Shown here piece after piece: positions 1 through 5,206 of a stretch of DNA of 5,206 nucleotides. Source of the stretch: Saprospiraceae bacterium (GTDB lineage: Bacteria; Bacteroidota; Bacteroidia; Chitinophagales; Saprospiraceae). Below the pieces are notes generated by a model. That model saw nothing but the letters and a program-made list of their open reading frames with translations, was not told where the DNA came from and made no database searches. The translations under genes were made by a program, and so were the position numbers. The DNA is taken from positions 1 to 5,206 of the forward strand of contig JALHPW010000401.1 of NCBI GenBank assembly GCA_022842255.1. Reading direction: 5' to 3'. How positions within the stretch are numbered: position 1 is the first letter of the stretch; the number at the start of each line of letters is the position of its first letter.

Positions 1-57
1 CCTGATTTTCAATTGAAAAAGCAAGATATAAAGCAACGACCTTGATTAGCCATTCAT

Positions 58-111
58 TGGTCCGCCGTCATTCCAAGGGGCACTAATGACCATTGGCACA
101 ACGGCGGACCA
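58..111. repeat. 54-nt imperfect palindrome upstream of the lipoprotein gene
   Basis: Seen directly: TGGTCCGCCGT at 58-68 is the exact reverse complement of ACGGCGGACCA at 101-111, giving an 11-bp GC-rich stem. On the same axis, CCAA at 73-76 pairs with TTGG at 93-96, and 78-79 with 90-91, so the dyad continues inward across mismatches. A run of six T at 126-131 lies 14 nt beyond the stem, too far for a classic intrinsic terminator. It could be a terminator-like hairpin for a gene to the left, a structured leader for the gene at 152, or one copy of a dispersed intergenic repeat. Bases 1-45 are open in one plus frame (14 codons, then TGA at 43-45) and could be the tail of an upstream gene, but they are too short to call. 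No clean promoter element was found in 1-151. Confidence 0.75.
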
Positions 112-151
112 TCCGTTTAATATCATTTTTTCAACATTTAAATATAAAACG

Positions 152-649
152 ATGAACAGAACAACCTTTTTCTCAGCCATTTCCCTTTGCACATTATTGA
201 CTGCAGCTTGCCAACAAACCACAGACTCCAAACCAGTTGTACAAGAAGCTCCTAAGCCTGATTTAGCAAAAATGAAAACGGAAATCCAAGCCTTGGAAAC
301 CGCTTGGGCCGATGCATCCAATGCCCGTGATGCCGCCGCGATTTTGGCATTTTATGCAGATGATGCGGTTAGTATGTCCGACGATAAGCCGATGTTCGTG
401 GGTAAGGCAGCCATCCAAAAAGACAGTGAAACCTGGTTTGCAAAAAGTGAGGAAGGCTCAAAAATCACCTATGAGGTCATGGATGTGTTCGGCGACGAAA
501 ACCTGATTACAGAAACCGGAACAGGCACTGTCAAGGATGCCACTGGCAAGGTGACGTACACCGGCAAATACATGGCTATCTGGCAAAAACGAAATGGCAA
601 ATGGATGTGCATCCGGGACATCAGCAATGATGATGCGAAAGAAAAATAA
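152..649 (+). CDS. DUF4440/SnoaL-like (NTF2-fold) lipoprotein
   Basis: This 165-residue protein is predicted to be lipid-anchored and to act in the periplasm or at the membrane. Residues 1-20 form a lipoprotein signal peptide: a short basic start (Arg3), a hydrophobic stretch (6-19), then TAAC with Cys20 as the acylated residue. The -3 residue is Thr rather than the usual Leu, with Leu at 15-16. A polar linker (21-40) leads to one NTF2-like domain (about 41-160) with DUF4440 hallmarks: a helix ending in AWADASNARD, then FYADDAV (67-73), a GKAAI segment (84-88), a central strand pair, and GKYMAIWQKRNGKW (138-151) before a terminal DIS. The family includes SgcJ/EcaC-like proteins; most members have no known reaction, so no substrate is assigned. 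The ATG at 152 was chosen over the in-frame ATG at 86 because it places the signal peptide at the N-terminus and the earlier one lies in the palindrome loop. The leader is A/T-rich with no Shine-Dalgarno, as usual in Bacteroidota. The dioxygenase gene follows 28 bp downstream, probably co-transcribed. Confidence 0.85.
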   Translation: MNRTTFFSAISLCTLLTAACQQTTDSKPVVQEAPKPDLAKMKTEIQALETAWADASNARDAAAILAFYADDAVSMSDDKPMFVGKAAIQKDSETWFAKSEEGSKITYEVMDVFGDENLITETGTGTVKDATGKVTYTGKYMAIWQKRNGKWMCIRDISNDDAKEK

Positions 650-677
650 TGCTCCATCTAAACTAAAACATCATATC

Positions 678-1253
678 ATGCAAAGAAGGACATTCCTCCG
701 CGATTCGGCGCTCCTTGCCTTTAGTGTGGGGGTATTTGGCAACATAAAATGGGATGGTCAAGGATACGTTGGCGAAGACCCAACCACCACGGATGTCCTT
801 GGGCCTCTGTACCGCCCTGGCGCGCCGTTTAAAACGGATTTGGTTCGACCGGGAGATAAGGGCGAAATCCTGCATTTTGGTGGCACCATATTAGGCAAGG
901 ACGGCAAAACACCCGTGAAGGGTGCCCTGGTTGAAGTATGGCATTGTGATGAACACGGCGAATATGACAATACCTCGGACGATTATGTGCATCGTGCCGC
1001 ATTCAAAACCAAGGCGGGTGGAAAATACCAGTTTAGGACCATCTTGCCCGGAAAATACGGTTCCAGACCAGCACATATCCACATGCGTATTTCCGGTCAT
1101 GCGGAAACGCAAGACCTGGTCACCCAAATCTATTTCAAGGGCGATTCAAACATCTCCGGGGATTCAAGCGCTGCTGACAAACGGCCGTTGAACCATATCC
1201 TTGAGTTGTCTGAAAACGATCGAAAAGAGAAGGTTGTACGCTTTGATATCTAG
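678..1253 (+). CDS. Tat-exported intradiol ring-cleavage dioxygenase
   Basis: The product is a 191-residue member of the non-haem Fe(III) intradiol dioxygenases (Dioxygenase_C; protocatechuate 3,4- and catechol 1,2-dioxygenases), which open catechol-type rings between the two hydroxyls using O2. QRRTFLR at 2-8 followed by a hydrophobic stretch (11-20) is a good twin-arginine signal, so the folded metalloenzyme is probably exported. TTDVLGPLYRPGAP (37-50) is the family N-terminal motif. KGALVEVWHCDEHGEY (81-96), FRTILPGKYG (119-128) and RPAHIH (130-135) supply the four iron ligands by family comparison: Tyr96, Tyr127, His133 and His135, with Arg130 at the active-site arginine position. It is shorter than typical PcaH (inferred about 240 residues) and lacks the helical N-terminal domain of catechol 1,2-dioxygenases. 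The substrate is unknown. The ATG at 678 puts the Tat motif at the N-terminus; the in-frame ATG at 594 lies inside the upstream gene. Its stop is 2 bp from the folE stop on the other strand. Confidence 0.9.
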   Translation: MQRRTFLRDSALLAFSVGVFGNIKWDGQGYVGEDPTTTDVLGPLYRPGAPFKTDLVRPGDKGEILHFGGTILGKDGKTPVKGALVEVWHCDEHGEYDNTSDDYVHRAAFKTKAGGKYQFRTILPGKYGSRPAHIHMRISGHAETQDLVTQIYFKGDSNISGDSSAADKRPLNHILELSENDRKEKVVRFDI

Positions 1254-1255
1254 TA

Positions 1256-1975
1256 TTAGGATTGGATGATTTCAGAAACCTTGGATTTAGCCGGGAGGTT
1301 CAAGTATTGTAAAAACTCGTTCTTCCTGGCTTCTTTCAAAAAAGCGCCGCCATAGTATGCTGTGATGGTGCTGCTGTTCACGTCCTGCACACCCCTGGAA
1401 GAAACGCACAGGTGATGGGCATCCACCACAACCGCCACATCGTCGGTACCGAGAATAGCACAAAGGTGGTTGGCAATCTGCATCGTGAGGCGCTCCTGAA
1501 CCTGTGGGCGCTTCGCAAAATATTGCACCACTCGGTTCAATTTGGACAAGCCAATCACACTGCCATTGGCAATATAGGCGATGTGGGCCTTCCCAATGAT
1601 TGGCACAAAATGGTGCTCGCAATTGGAATAGAACGTAATGTCCTTTTCAACCAACATTTCCCGGTAGGCATATTTGTTTTCAAACAAAGCGATTTTGGGC
1701 TTGTTTTTGGGGTTTAGGCCACTGAAAATTTCCTGCACGTACATTTTGGCTACACGTTTGGGGGTGCCGCGCAGGCTGTCGTCGGTCAGGTCAAGCCCTA
1801 AAGTGAGCATGATTTCGCGAAAATGGTGTTCAATATTGGCCATTTTGGCTTCATCCGACAGCTCGAAGGCGTCTGGGCGCATGGGCGTTTCTAGGGAGGT
1901 CATAAGGTGGTCGTCCCCGTAATCGTCATCAGTCAGAAGAAGGGTATTATCGAAAGAATAGCTTGGGTTGCTCAT
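1256..1975 (-). CDS. folE: GTP cyclohydrolase I (FolE)
   Basis: A complete 239-residue type I GTP cyclohydrolase, the cytoplasmic zinc enzyme that converts GTP to 7,8-dihydroneopterin triphosphate, the first step of tetrahydrofolate/pterin synthesis; the family works as a toroidal decamer. DDSLRGTPKRVAKMYVQEIF (65-84), SNCEHHFVPIIGKAHIAYI (117-135), VIGLSKLNR (140-148), RPQVQERLT (156-164) and HHLCVSSRGVQD (187-198) are diagnostic. Zinc ligands by alignment with the E. coli enzyme (C110, H113, C181) are Cys119, His122 and Cys190. His121, Gln160 and His188 match E. coli H112, Q151 and H179. The enzyme is slightly longer than E. coli FolE (222 residues), with an acidic N-terminal extension (DDDYGDD at 16-22). 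LETPMRP (28-34) resembles the E. coli N-terminus, which supports a start at or upstream of Met25; ATG at 1975 is the first available. No Shine-Dalgarno is visible. It is transcribed divergently from the SDR gene and convergently with the dioxygenase gene. Confidence 0.97.
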   Translation of the reverse strand: MSNPSYSFDNTLLLTDDDYGDDHLMTSLETPMRPDAFELSDEAKMANIEHHFREIMLTLGLDLTDDSLRGTPKRVAKMYVQEIFSGLNPKNKPKIALFENKYAYREMLVEKDITFYSNCEHHFVPIIGKAHIAYIANGSVIGLSKLNRVVQYFAKRPQVQERLTMQIANHLCAILGTDDVAVVVDAHHLCVSSRGVQDVNSSTITAYYGGAFLKEARKNEFLQYLNLPAKSKVSEIIQS

Positions 1976-2128
1976 GATGGATGGATCGATGTGATAGATG
2001 AGTCACTTTAACCAAGCAGCTTTCGTTTTGTTTATTTTTAGGTCAATAAATATTAAACAAAATAATTGACAAAAACGCAAGCGGCCTACGCTGTCAACCA
2101 ATTCTGCTTTGCGGTGTTTTAAGCCCTT
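1976..2128. promoter_or_regulatory. Divergent A/T-rich promoter region with interlocking inverted repeats
   Basis: This 153-bp spacer must hold the promoters for folE (leftward) and the SDR gene (rightward). Its core (about 2021-2077) is strongly A/T-rich. Two interlocking inverted repeats are seen: TTTTGTTTA (2026-2034) with TAAACAAAA (2054-2062), a perfect 9-bp pair 19 nt apart; and GTCAAT (2042-2047) with ATTGAC (2065-2070), a perfect 6-bp pair 17 nt apart. Such dyads could bind a regulator of both genes, but may be chance in A/T-rich DNA. I found no full TAnnTTTG element on either strand; the nearest on the minus strand is TTATTTTG (2065-2058), one mismatch and no well-spaced -33 box. The tetranucleotide GATG is repeated just upstream of the folE start. 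Confidence 0.45.
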
Positions 2129-2845
2129 ATGAACAATTTAGTTGGAAAAACAGCCCTCATCACCGGGGGCAGCAAAGGCATCGGCTATGGTATCGCCGAA
2201 AGCCTGCTCAAACAAGGCATGAACGTGGCCATTACGAGCCGTCACCAGGAATCAGCCGACACCGCAGCCCATCAACTTGCTGGCATTGGTCCTGGAAAAT
2301 TGCTAGCCCTAGCGGCCGACGTCCGGGATTTTGATGCTCAAAAAAATGTAGTGGCGAAAACAATCGAGACATTTGGCAGCATCGATGTCTTGGTGGCAAA
2401 TGCTGGGTTGGGCCATTTTGCCCCCATCGGCTCCCTCACGCCTGAACAATGGCATGAAACCCTGGACACCAACCTGACTGGCGTGTTTTATAGCCTAAAA
2501 GCGTCTTTGGAAGCGCTCACCCAATCCAAAGGGTATTTCATCAGCATCGCCAGCTTGGCCGGCACCAATTTCTTTGCCGCAGGTGCTGCGTACAATGCTA
2601 GCAAATTTGGTTTGGTAGGCTTTACCCAAGCCGTCATGCTCGATCTGCGCGACGCCGGAATCAAATGTTCCACCATCATGCCGGGTTCGGTAGCTACGCA
2701 TTTCAACAACCACGAGCCCAACCCGGCCGACGACTGGAAAATCCAGCCCGAAGACCTGGGCCAGATGGTGGTGGACCTGCTCAAAATGAACCCGCGCACC
2801 CTCCCTAGTAAAATTGAGGTTCGCCCAAGCCGGCCTCCTAAATAG
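2129..2845 (+). CDS. Short-chain dehydrogenase/reductase (classical SDR)
   Basis: This 238-residue cytoplasmic protein is a complete classical SDR, a Rossmann-fold NAD(P)H-dependent oxidoreductase. The sequence shows the TGGSKGIG nucleotide loop (12-19), Asp64-Val65 at the adenine position, the NAG motif (91-93), the catalytic tetrad Asn115, Ser142, Tyr155 and Lys159 (AYNASK), and the PGSVAT segment (185-190) after strand 6. Ser37-Arg38 after strand 2 suggests NADP(H) preference (inference). The length is typical of FabG-like SDRs, and the C-terminus (IEVRPSRPPK) is compact with no extra domain. The substrate cannot be assigned: 3-oxoacyl reductases, sugar or alcohol dehydrogenases and pteridine reductases all share this architecture. 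The divergent folE neighbour makes a pterin role conceivable, but no residue here supports it specifically. The gene stands alone, with the divergent spacer upstream and an intrinsic terminator 24 bp after the stop. The leader lacks a Shine-Dalgarno, and the ATG at 2129 sits just before the first beta-strand, so the start is secure. Confidence 0.95.
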   Translation: MNNLVGKTALITGGSKGIGYGIAESLLKQGMNVAITSRHQESADTAAHQLAGIGPGKLLALAADVRDFDAQKNVVAKTIETFGSIDVLVANAGLGHFAPIGSLTPEQWHETLDTNLTGVFYSLKASLEALTQSKGYFISIASLAGTNFFAAGAAYNASKFGLVGFTQAVMLDLRDAGIKCSTIMPGSVATHFNNHEPNPADDWKIQPEDLGQMVVDLLKMNPRTLPSKIEVRPSRPPK

Positions 2846-2868
2846 ATTTCAGAAACACCCGAGTTTTC

Positions 2869-2908
2869 ACGTCCCAGTTGGTCTTCGGATTGGCTGGGAT
2901 GTTTTTTT
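2869..2908 (+). terminator. Intrinsic terminator with cUUCGg tetraloop after the SDR gene
   Basis: ACGTCCCAG (2869-2877) pairs with CTGGGATGT (2894-2902), with one G-U wobble. The stem continues inward through four G-U pairs, a U-A and a C-G that closes a UUCG loop (2884-2887), the exceptionally stable cUUCGg tetraloop. Seven T (2902-2908) follow directly. Position (24 bp after the SDR stop) and strand fit termination of SDR transcription. Confidence 0.9.
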
Positions 2909-2933
2909 GTTTGCCGACCTTCCCCTACTTTTG
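2906..2933 (+). promoter_or_regulatory. Bacteroidota-type promoter for the beta-helix protein gene
   Basis: TACTTTTG at 2926-2933 is an exact match to the Bacteroidota -7 consensus TAnnTTTG. TTTG at 2906-2909 lies 16 nt upstream and serves as the -33 box. Taking the last G of the -7 element as -7, transcription would start near 2940, leaving a leader of about 47 nt before the ATG at 2987. The -33 box overlaps the end of the preceding terminator's T tract. The start site is inferred. Confidence 0.7.
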
Positions 2934-2946
2934 TAAGGCAGCCTTA
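2934..2946. repeat. 13-bp palindrome over the predicted transcription start
   Basis: TAAGGC (2934-2939) and GCCTTA (2941-2946) are perfect inverted arms around a single A at 2940. The palindrome abuts the -7 element and covers the predicted start site, an operator-like position. Three GGCAG copies (2937-2941, 2950-2954, 2954-2958) lie in and just after it. Any regulatory role is inference. Confidence 0.4.
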
Positions 2947-2986
2947 TGTGGCAGGCAGCGCTAATTCAACCCGTAATAATCTAATA

Positions 2987-5206
2987 ATGAACCGATTACT
3001 ACTACTTACCCTGCTCTGTTTTTTCCAGATTTCCAACCTGAAAGCCCAACTCAACGGAACCTATACCATTGGCGGCGCCAGTCCGAACTTTACCACTTTT
3101 GAATCGGCGGCTGCGGCACTTTCCGCTCAAGGAATTTCTGGGAATGTGATTTTCAATGTGCGGCCAGGCACCTATTCCGAGCGGTTTTCCATTTTTCAAA
3201 TACCCGGATCCAACGTCAATCGGACCGTTACGTTTCAAGCTGAAAACGGCGACAGCAGCAGTGTGCTCCTGCTCAATACGAATGCGACCAGCGGCACCAA
3301 CTACCTCATCAACCTCCAAAACGTAGGGCAAATCGTCGTCAAACGACTCAGTTTCCAAACCCCAGAAACAGGCGAGTTTTCAAACGCCATTTCACTTTAT
3401 AACACCCCCAATGTTCGCCTTGAGAACTGTTATTTCAGGGGGAGTTTAAACACCTCTACCTTAAATTCCAATGCTCGAATCTCGGTCATCGTTGCAGGGA
3501 TTTCTCCGAATTTCAAGGCTACCAACTGTTTTTTCCAGGCGGGTTACCATGCCATTGGGGTTCTGGGTGGACAAAGCCTGGTTTCCCCGGATATCCTGAT
3601 TGAAAAGAACCGTTTTGTTGGGAGTATCGGGGAGGCTGTTTTGGCCCTTTATGCCCATAAAATAAAGGTACAGCAGAACCTGGTAGATAGTTGTGCCCTG
3701 GGATTCAACATCCGTTTTTGCAGCACGGCCGTGGTATTGAACAACCGGATTATTACCACCAGTTATGGCGGTCTATCCCTCTATGAATGTTTTGGCAACA
3801 GCAACAACCGGAGCTTGGTAGCCAACAACATGATTTCAATTCTTGGAACCGCGAGTCAGGCCAATGGGGCGCACATTCAAGCCTGCCGGTATCTCGATTT
3901 TTTCTATAACAGTCTGAACATCCAGGCTGGGCCTGAACAATCGTACGGTGTTTTTTTATCCAACAGCAGTCGATTCATCCGCATCCAAAACAATTCGGTG
4001 GTGGTCTTCGCAGGCGGCACCCCGGTCAAATTGGAAAACGAGCCCAATGAAGTGGAGGTTTTTAGCCATTGCAACCTGTACAATGGTTTGATTATAAACG
4101 ACTTACCCCCCAATTCAATCAGTAGTAACCCCCAGTATTTTAGCCCTACGGATTTACATGTTACCAGTGCCGTGCTGAATAATTTAGGCACGCCCTTAAC
4201 GCAGGTTGGCATTGATATCGATGGGGAAATCCGACATGTACAAACCCCCGACATCGGGGCCGACGAATACAGTCCCAACCTGCTTTCTGCTGGCGTGATG
4301 GGTTTTGTAAATCCTTCGGCGGACTCGGTGTATTGTTCGGATTTGCCTTTGGAAGTGGTACTTCAAAACACCGGCACCATGCCGCTCACTTCAGTGGTAT
4401 TGAACATTATCCTGAACGGGGCAGCACAAGCCCCTCAGGAGTGGACGGGCAATTTGCTACCGGGGCAAAACATCCAACTTGGCTTGGGTTTGCTCCCAAT
4501 CCTCCCGCTGCAAGGCAACACCATCTCGGTGTTTTGTAACGCCCCGAATAACAGCAGCGATCAATTTCAGGCAGACGATACCCTGACCTATGAAAACCTT
4601 TACGCGGGTCTTTCTGGCACCTACCGCATTGGTGGCGCAAATCCGGATTTCAACAACTTTACCAGCGCAGTGGAAGCCATACAAAGGGGCGGGCTCTGTG
4701 GCAGTGCAACTTTTTGGGTTCAGGATGGCACCTACAGCGAGCAAATCCAGTTGAACGCAATCAAGGGCAGTTCGCCGCAAAACTGGCTAACATTTGTGGG
4801 CGAAAGCGGCGACAGCAGCCTGGCAGTTTTGAGTGCGCCCGCCTCCATCAACCTTGCCTTCACCTTGCGCATGGAGGATTGCCGTTTTGTAAAATTCAAA
4901 AGCCTGAAAATCAAGCAATTATCCAATACAAACAATACCGCTGCGGTATTCGTAGCTTTTGGTTCAGACATCATTTTTGAAAACTGCCTGATTGAAGGGC
5001 ATTATGGCAATAGTACCGTTTCGAGTGAATATGCCTTGTCTGCTTTTCCGGATTCCAACCTGACCATTCGCAATTGCCGGATCTGGGGCGCCAAAGCGGG
5101 CGCAAGCTTGGTGGGTATCGGCCCCATTAAATACAACCTGGTTTTTGAAAACAATTGGGTGGCGGGAGCTAGTGATGATGGTTTGAACCTGCAAAGATGG
5201 CGAAAT
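2987..5206 (+). CDS. Secreted modular right-handed parallel beta-helix protein (3'-partial)
   Basis: One frame stays open for 740 codons to the window edge, so the C-terminus is missing. Residues 1-20 are a Sec signal peptide with probable cleavage at LKA|Q, common in Bacteroidota. Module 1 starts at 22 with GTYTIGG and VRPGTYSE (58-65), resembling the N-terminal rungs of pectinesterase-like beta-helices. Short rungs of 22-33 residues follow, each with an Asn at the turn (147, 180, 208, 231, 253, 281, 308, 336). The helix ends near 376-428 with NPQYF, DLH, a DIDGE segment and the hallmark DIGADEY (422-428). Residues about 431-540 look like an Ig/CARDB-like beta-sandwich (VLQNTGTMPLTSV, WTGNLLPGQ). 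At 542 a second module begins with GTYRIGG. No catalytic site is recognised; polysaccharide binding, adhesion or lyase-like activity are all possible. Such proteins often end in a type IX secretion signal, which would lie off-window. It has its own promoter. The start is set by the signal peptide and promoter spacing. Confidence 0.88.
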   Translation, partial: MNRLLLLTLLCFFQISNLKAQLNGTYTIGGASPNFTTFESAAAALSAQGISGNVIFNVRPGTYSERFSIFQIPGSNVNRTVTFQAENGDSSSVLLLNTNATSGTNYLINLQNVGQIVVKRLSFQTPETGEFSNAISLYNTPNVRLENCYFRGSLNTSTLNSNARISVIVAGISPNFKATNCFFQAGYHAIGVLGGQSLVSPDILIEKNRFVGSIGEAVLALYAHKIKVQQNLVDSCALGFNIRFCSTAVVLNNRIITTSYGGLSLYECFGNSNNRSLVANNMISILGTASQANGAHIQACRYLDFFYNSLNIQAGPEQSYGVFLSNSSRFIRIQNNSVVVFAGGTPVKLENEPNEVEVFSHCNLYNGLIINDLPPNSISSNPQYFSPTDLHVTSAVLNNLGTPLTQVGIDIDGEIRHVQTPDIGADEYSPNLLSAGVMGFVNPSADSVYCSDLPLEVVLQNTGTMPLTSVVLNIILNGAAQAPQEWTGNLLPGQNIQLGLGLLPILPLQGNTISVFCNAPNNSSDQFQADDTLTYENLYAGLSGTYRIGGANPDFNNFTSAVEAIQRGGLCGSATFWVQDGTYSEQIQLNAIKGSSPQNWLTFVGESGDSSLAVLSAPASINLAFTLRMEDCRFVKFKSLKIKQLSNTNNTAAVFVAFGSDIIFENCLIEGHYGNSTVSSEYALSAFPDSNLTIRNCRIWGAKAGASLVGIGPIKYNLVFENNWVAGASDDGLNLQRWRN
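3050..3259 (+). repeat. Protein-level repeat unit, copy 1 (start of beta-helix module 1)
   Basis: Encodes residues 22-91 of the beta-helix protein. It aligns without gaps to residues 542-611 (offset 520 residues, 1560 nt). Over residues 22-67, 23 of 46 positions are identical, including GTY, IGGA, the PxF/F spacing and GTYSE; further on, TF (82-83) and GDSS (88-91) also match. The DNA has diverged, so this is an old duplication rather than a recent tandem copy. Confidence 0.85.
4610..4819 (+). repeat. Protein-level repeat unit, copy 2 (start of beta-helix module 2)
   Basis: Encodes residues 542-611, the second copy of the module opening, directly after the Ig-like domain. A later Asn-Cys rung (666-667) falls one residue away from the offset of the module 1 rung (147-148), so similarity probably continues through the helix. 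The end of module 2 lies outside the window. A 12-nt stretch (GGCGACAGCAGC) is identical at DNA level in both copies; most other codons differ. Confidence 0.85.

Noticed and set aside
1..45. Possible C-terminal tail of an upstream plus-strand gene (14 codons then TGA)
   Set aside because: Too short to distinguish from chance; no recognisable motif.
86..151. Upstream in-frame ATG for the lipoprotein gene
   Set aside because: It would bury the lipoprotein signal peptide behind 22 residues, and the codon lies in the loop of the palindrome.
594..677. Upstream in-frame ATG for the dioxygenase
   Set aside because: It overlaps the end of the lipoprotein gene and would displace the twin-arginine motif from the N-terminus.
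1412..1717. Plus-strand open frame opposite folE
   Set aside because: Antisense shadow of the conserved FolE core.
2066..2071. TTGACA resembling a sigma-70 -35 box before the SDR gene
   Set aside because: No TATAAT-like element at 16-18 nt, and Bacteroidota use a different promoter consensus.
3002..3358. Minus-strand open frame opposite the beta-helix gene
   Set aside because: Antisense to a continuous frame with signal peptide and recognisable domains; no family features of its own. The same holds for 3904-4278 and 4457-4780.
1..5206. CRISPR array, tRNA, rRNA, insertion sequence or defence island
   Set aside because: No regularly spaced short direct repeats, cloverleaf-like stretches or transposase-like frames were seen; the genes are metabolic or surface-protein families.

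Overview
The window looks like a chromosomal segment of a Bacteroidota bacterium, probably in or near the Saprospiria. This is inferred from three signs: an exact TAnnTTTG-type -7 promoter element, A/T-rich leaders without Shine-Dalgarno sequences, and a large secreted beta-helix protein whose signal peptide ends in A|Q. No mobile element, CRISPR array, tRNA or rRNA is visible.

Layout. Bases 1-151 are mostly non-coding and hold a 54-nt imperfect palindrome (58-111). Two plus-strand genes follow, 28 bp apart, and look like one transcription unit for exported proteins: a lipoprotein with a DUF4440/SnoaL-like (NTF2-fold) domain (152-649), and a Tat-exported intradiol ring-cleavage dioxygenase with all four iron ligands (678-1253). 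On the minus strand, converging with only 2 bp between stop codons, is folE, GTP cyclohydrolase I (1256-1975), with its zinc and catalytic residues intact. A 153-bp A/T-rich divergent spacer with two interlocking inverted repeats separates folE from a plus-strand short-chain dehydrogenase/reductase (2129-2845). That gene ends at a strong intrinsic terminator capped by a cUUCGg tetraloop. The -33 box of the next promoter lies inside the terminator's T tract. From 2987 to the right edge runs one uninterrupted frame of 740 codons, open at its 3' end. It encodes the N-terminal part of a secreted, modular parallel beta-helix protein in which a module of about 520 residues begins again.

How the genes relate. 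The first two are probably co-transcribed and both act outside the cytoplasm, perhaps on aromatic compounds; their substrates cannot be read from the sequence. FolE starts tetrahydrofolate/pterin synthesis and is cytoplasmic. The SDR is a cytoplasmic NAD(P)H oxidoreductase of unknown substrate. The beta-helix protein is its own unit and probably a surface or secreted factor; a C-terminal secretion signal, if any, lies beyond the window.

These are mainly recognisable families. I see no clear evidence of an undescribed multi-gene system. The most interesting items are the modular beta-helix protein with its regularly placed Asn and Asn-Cys positions, the compact terminator/promoter/palindrome block before it, and the palindrome at the left edge.
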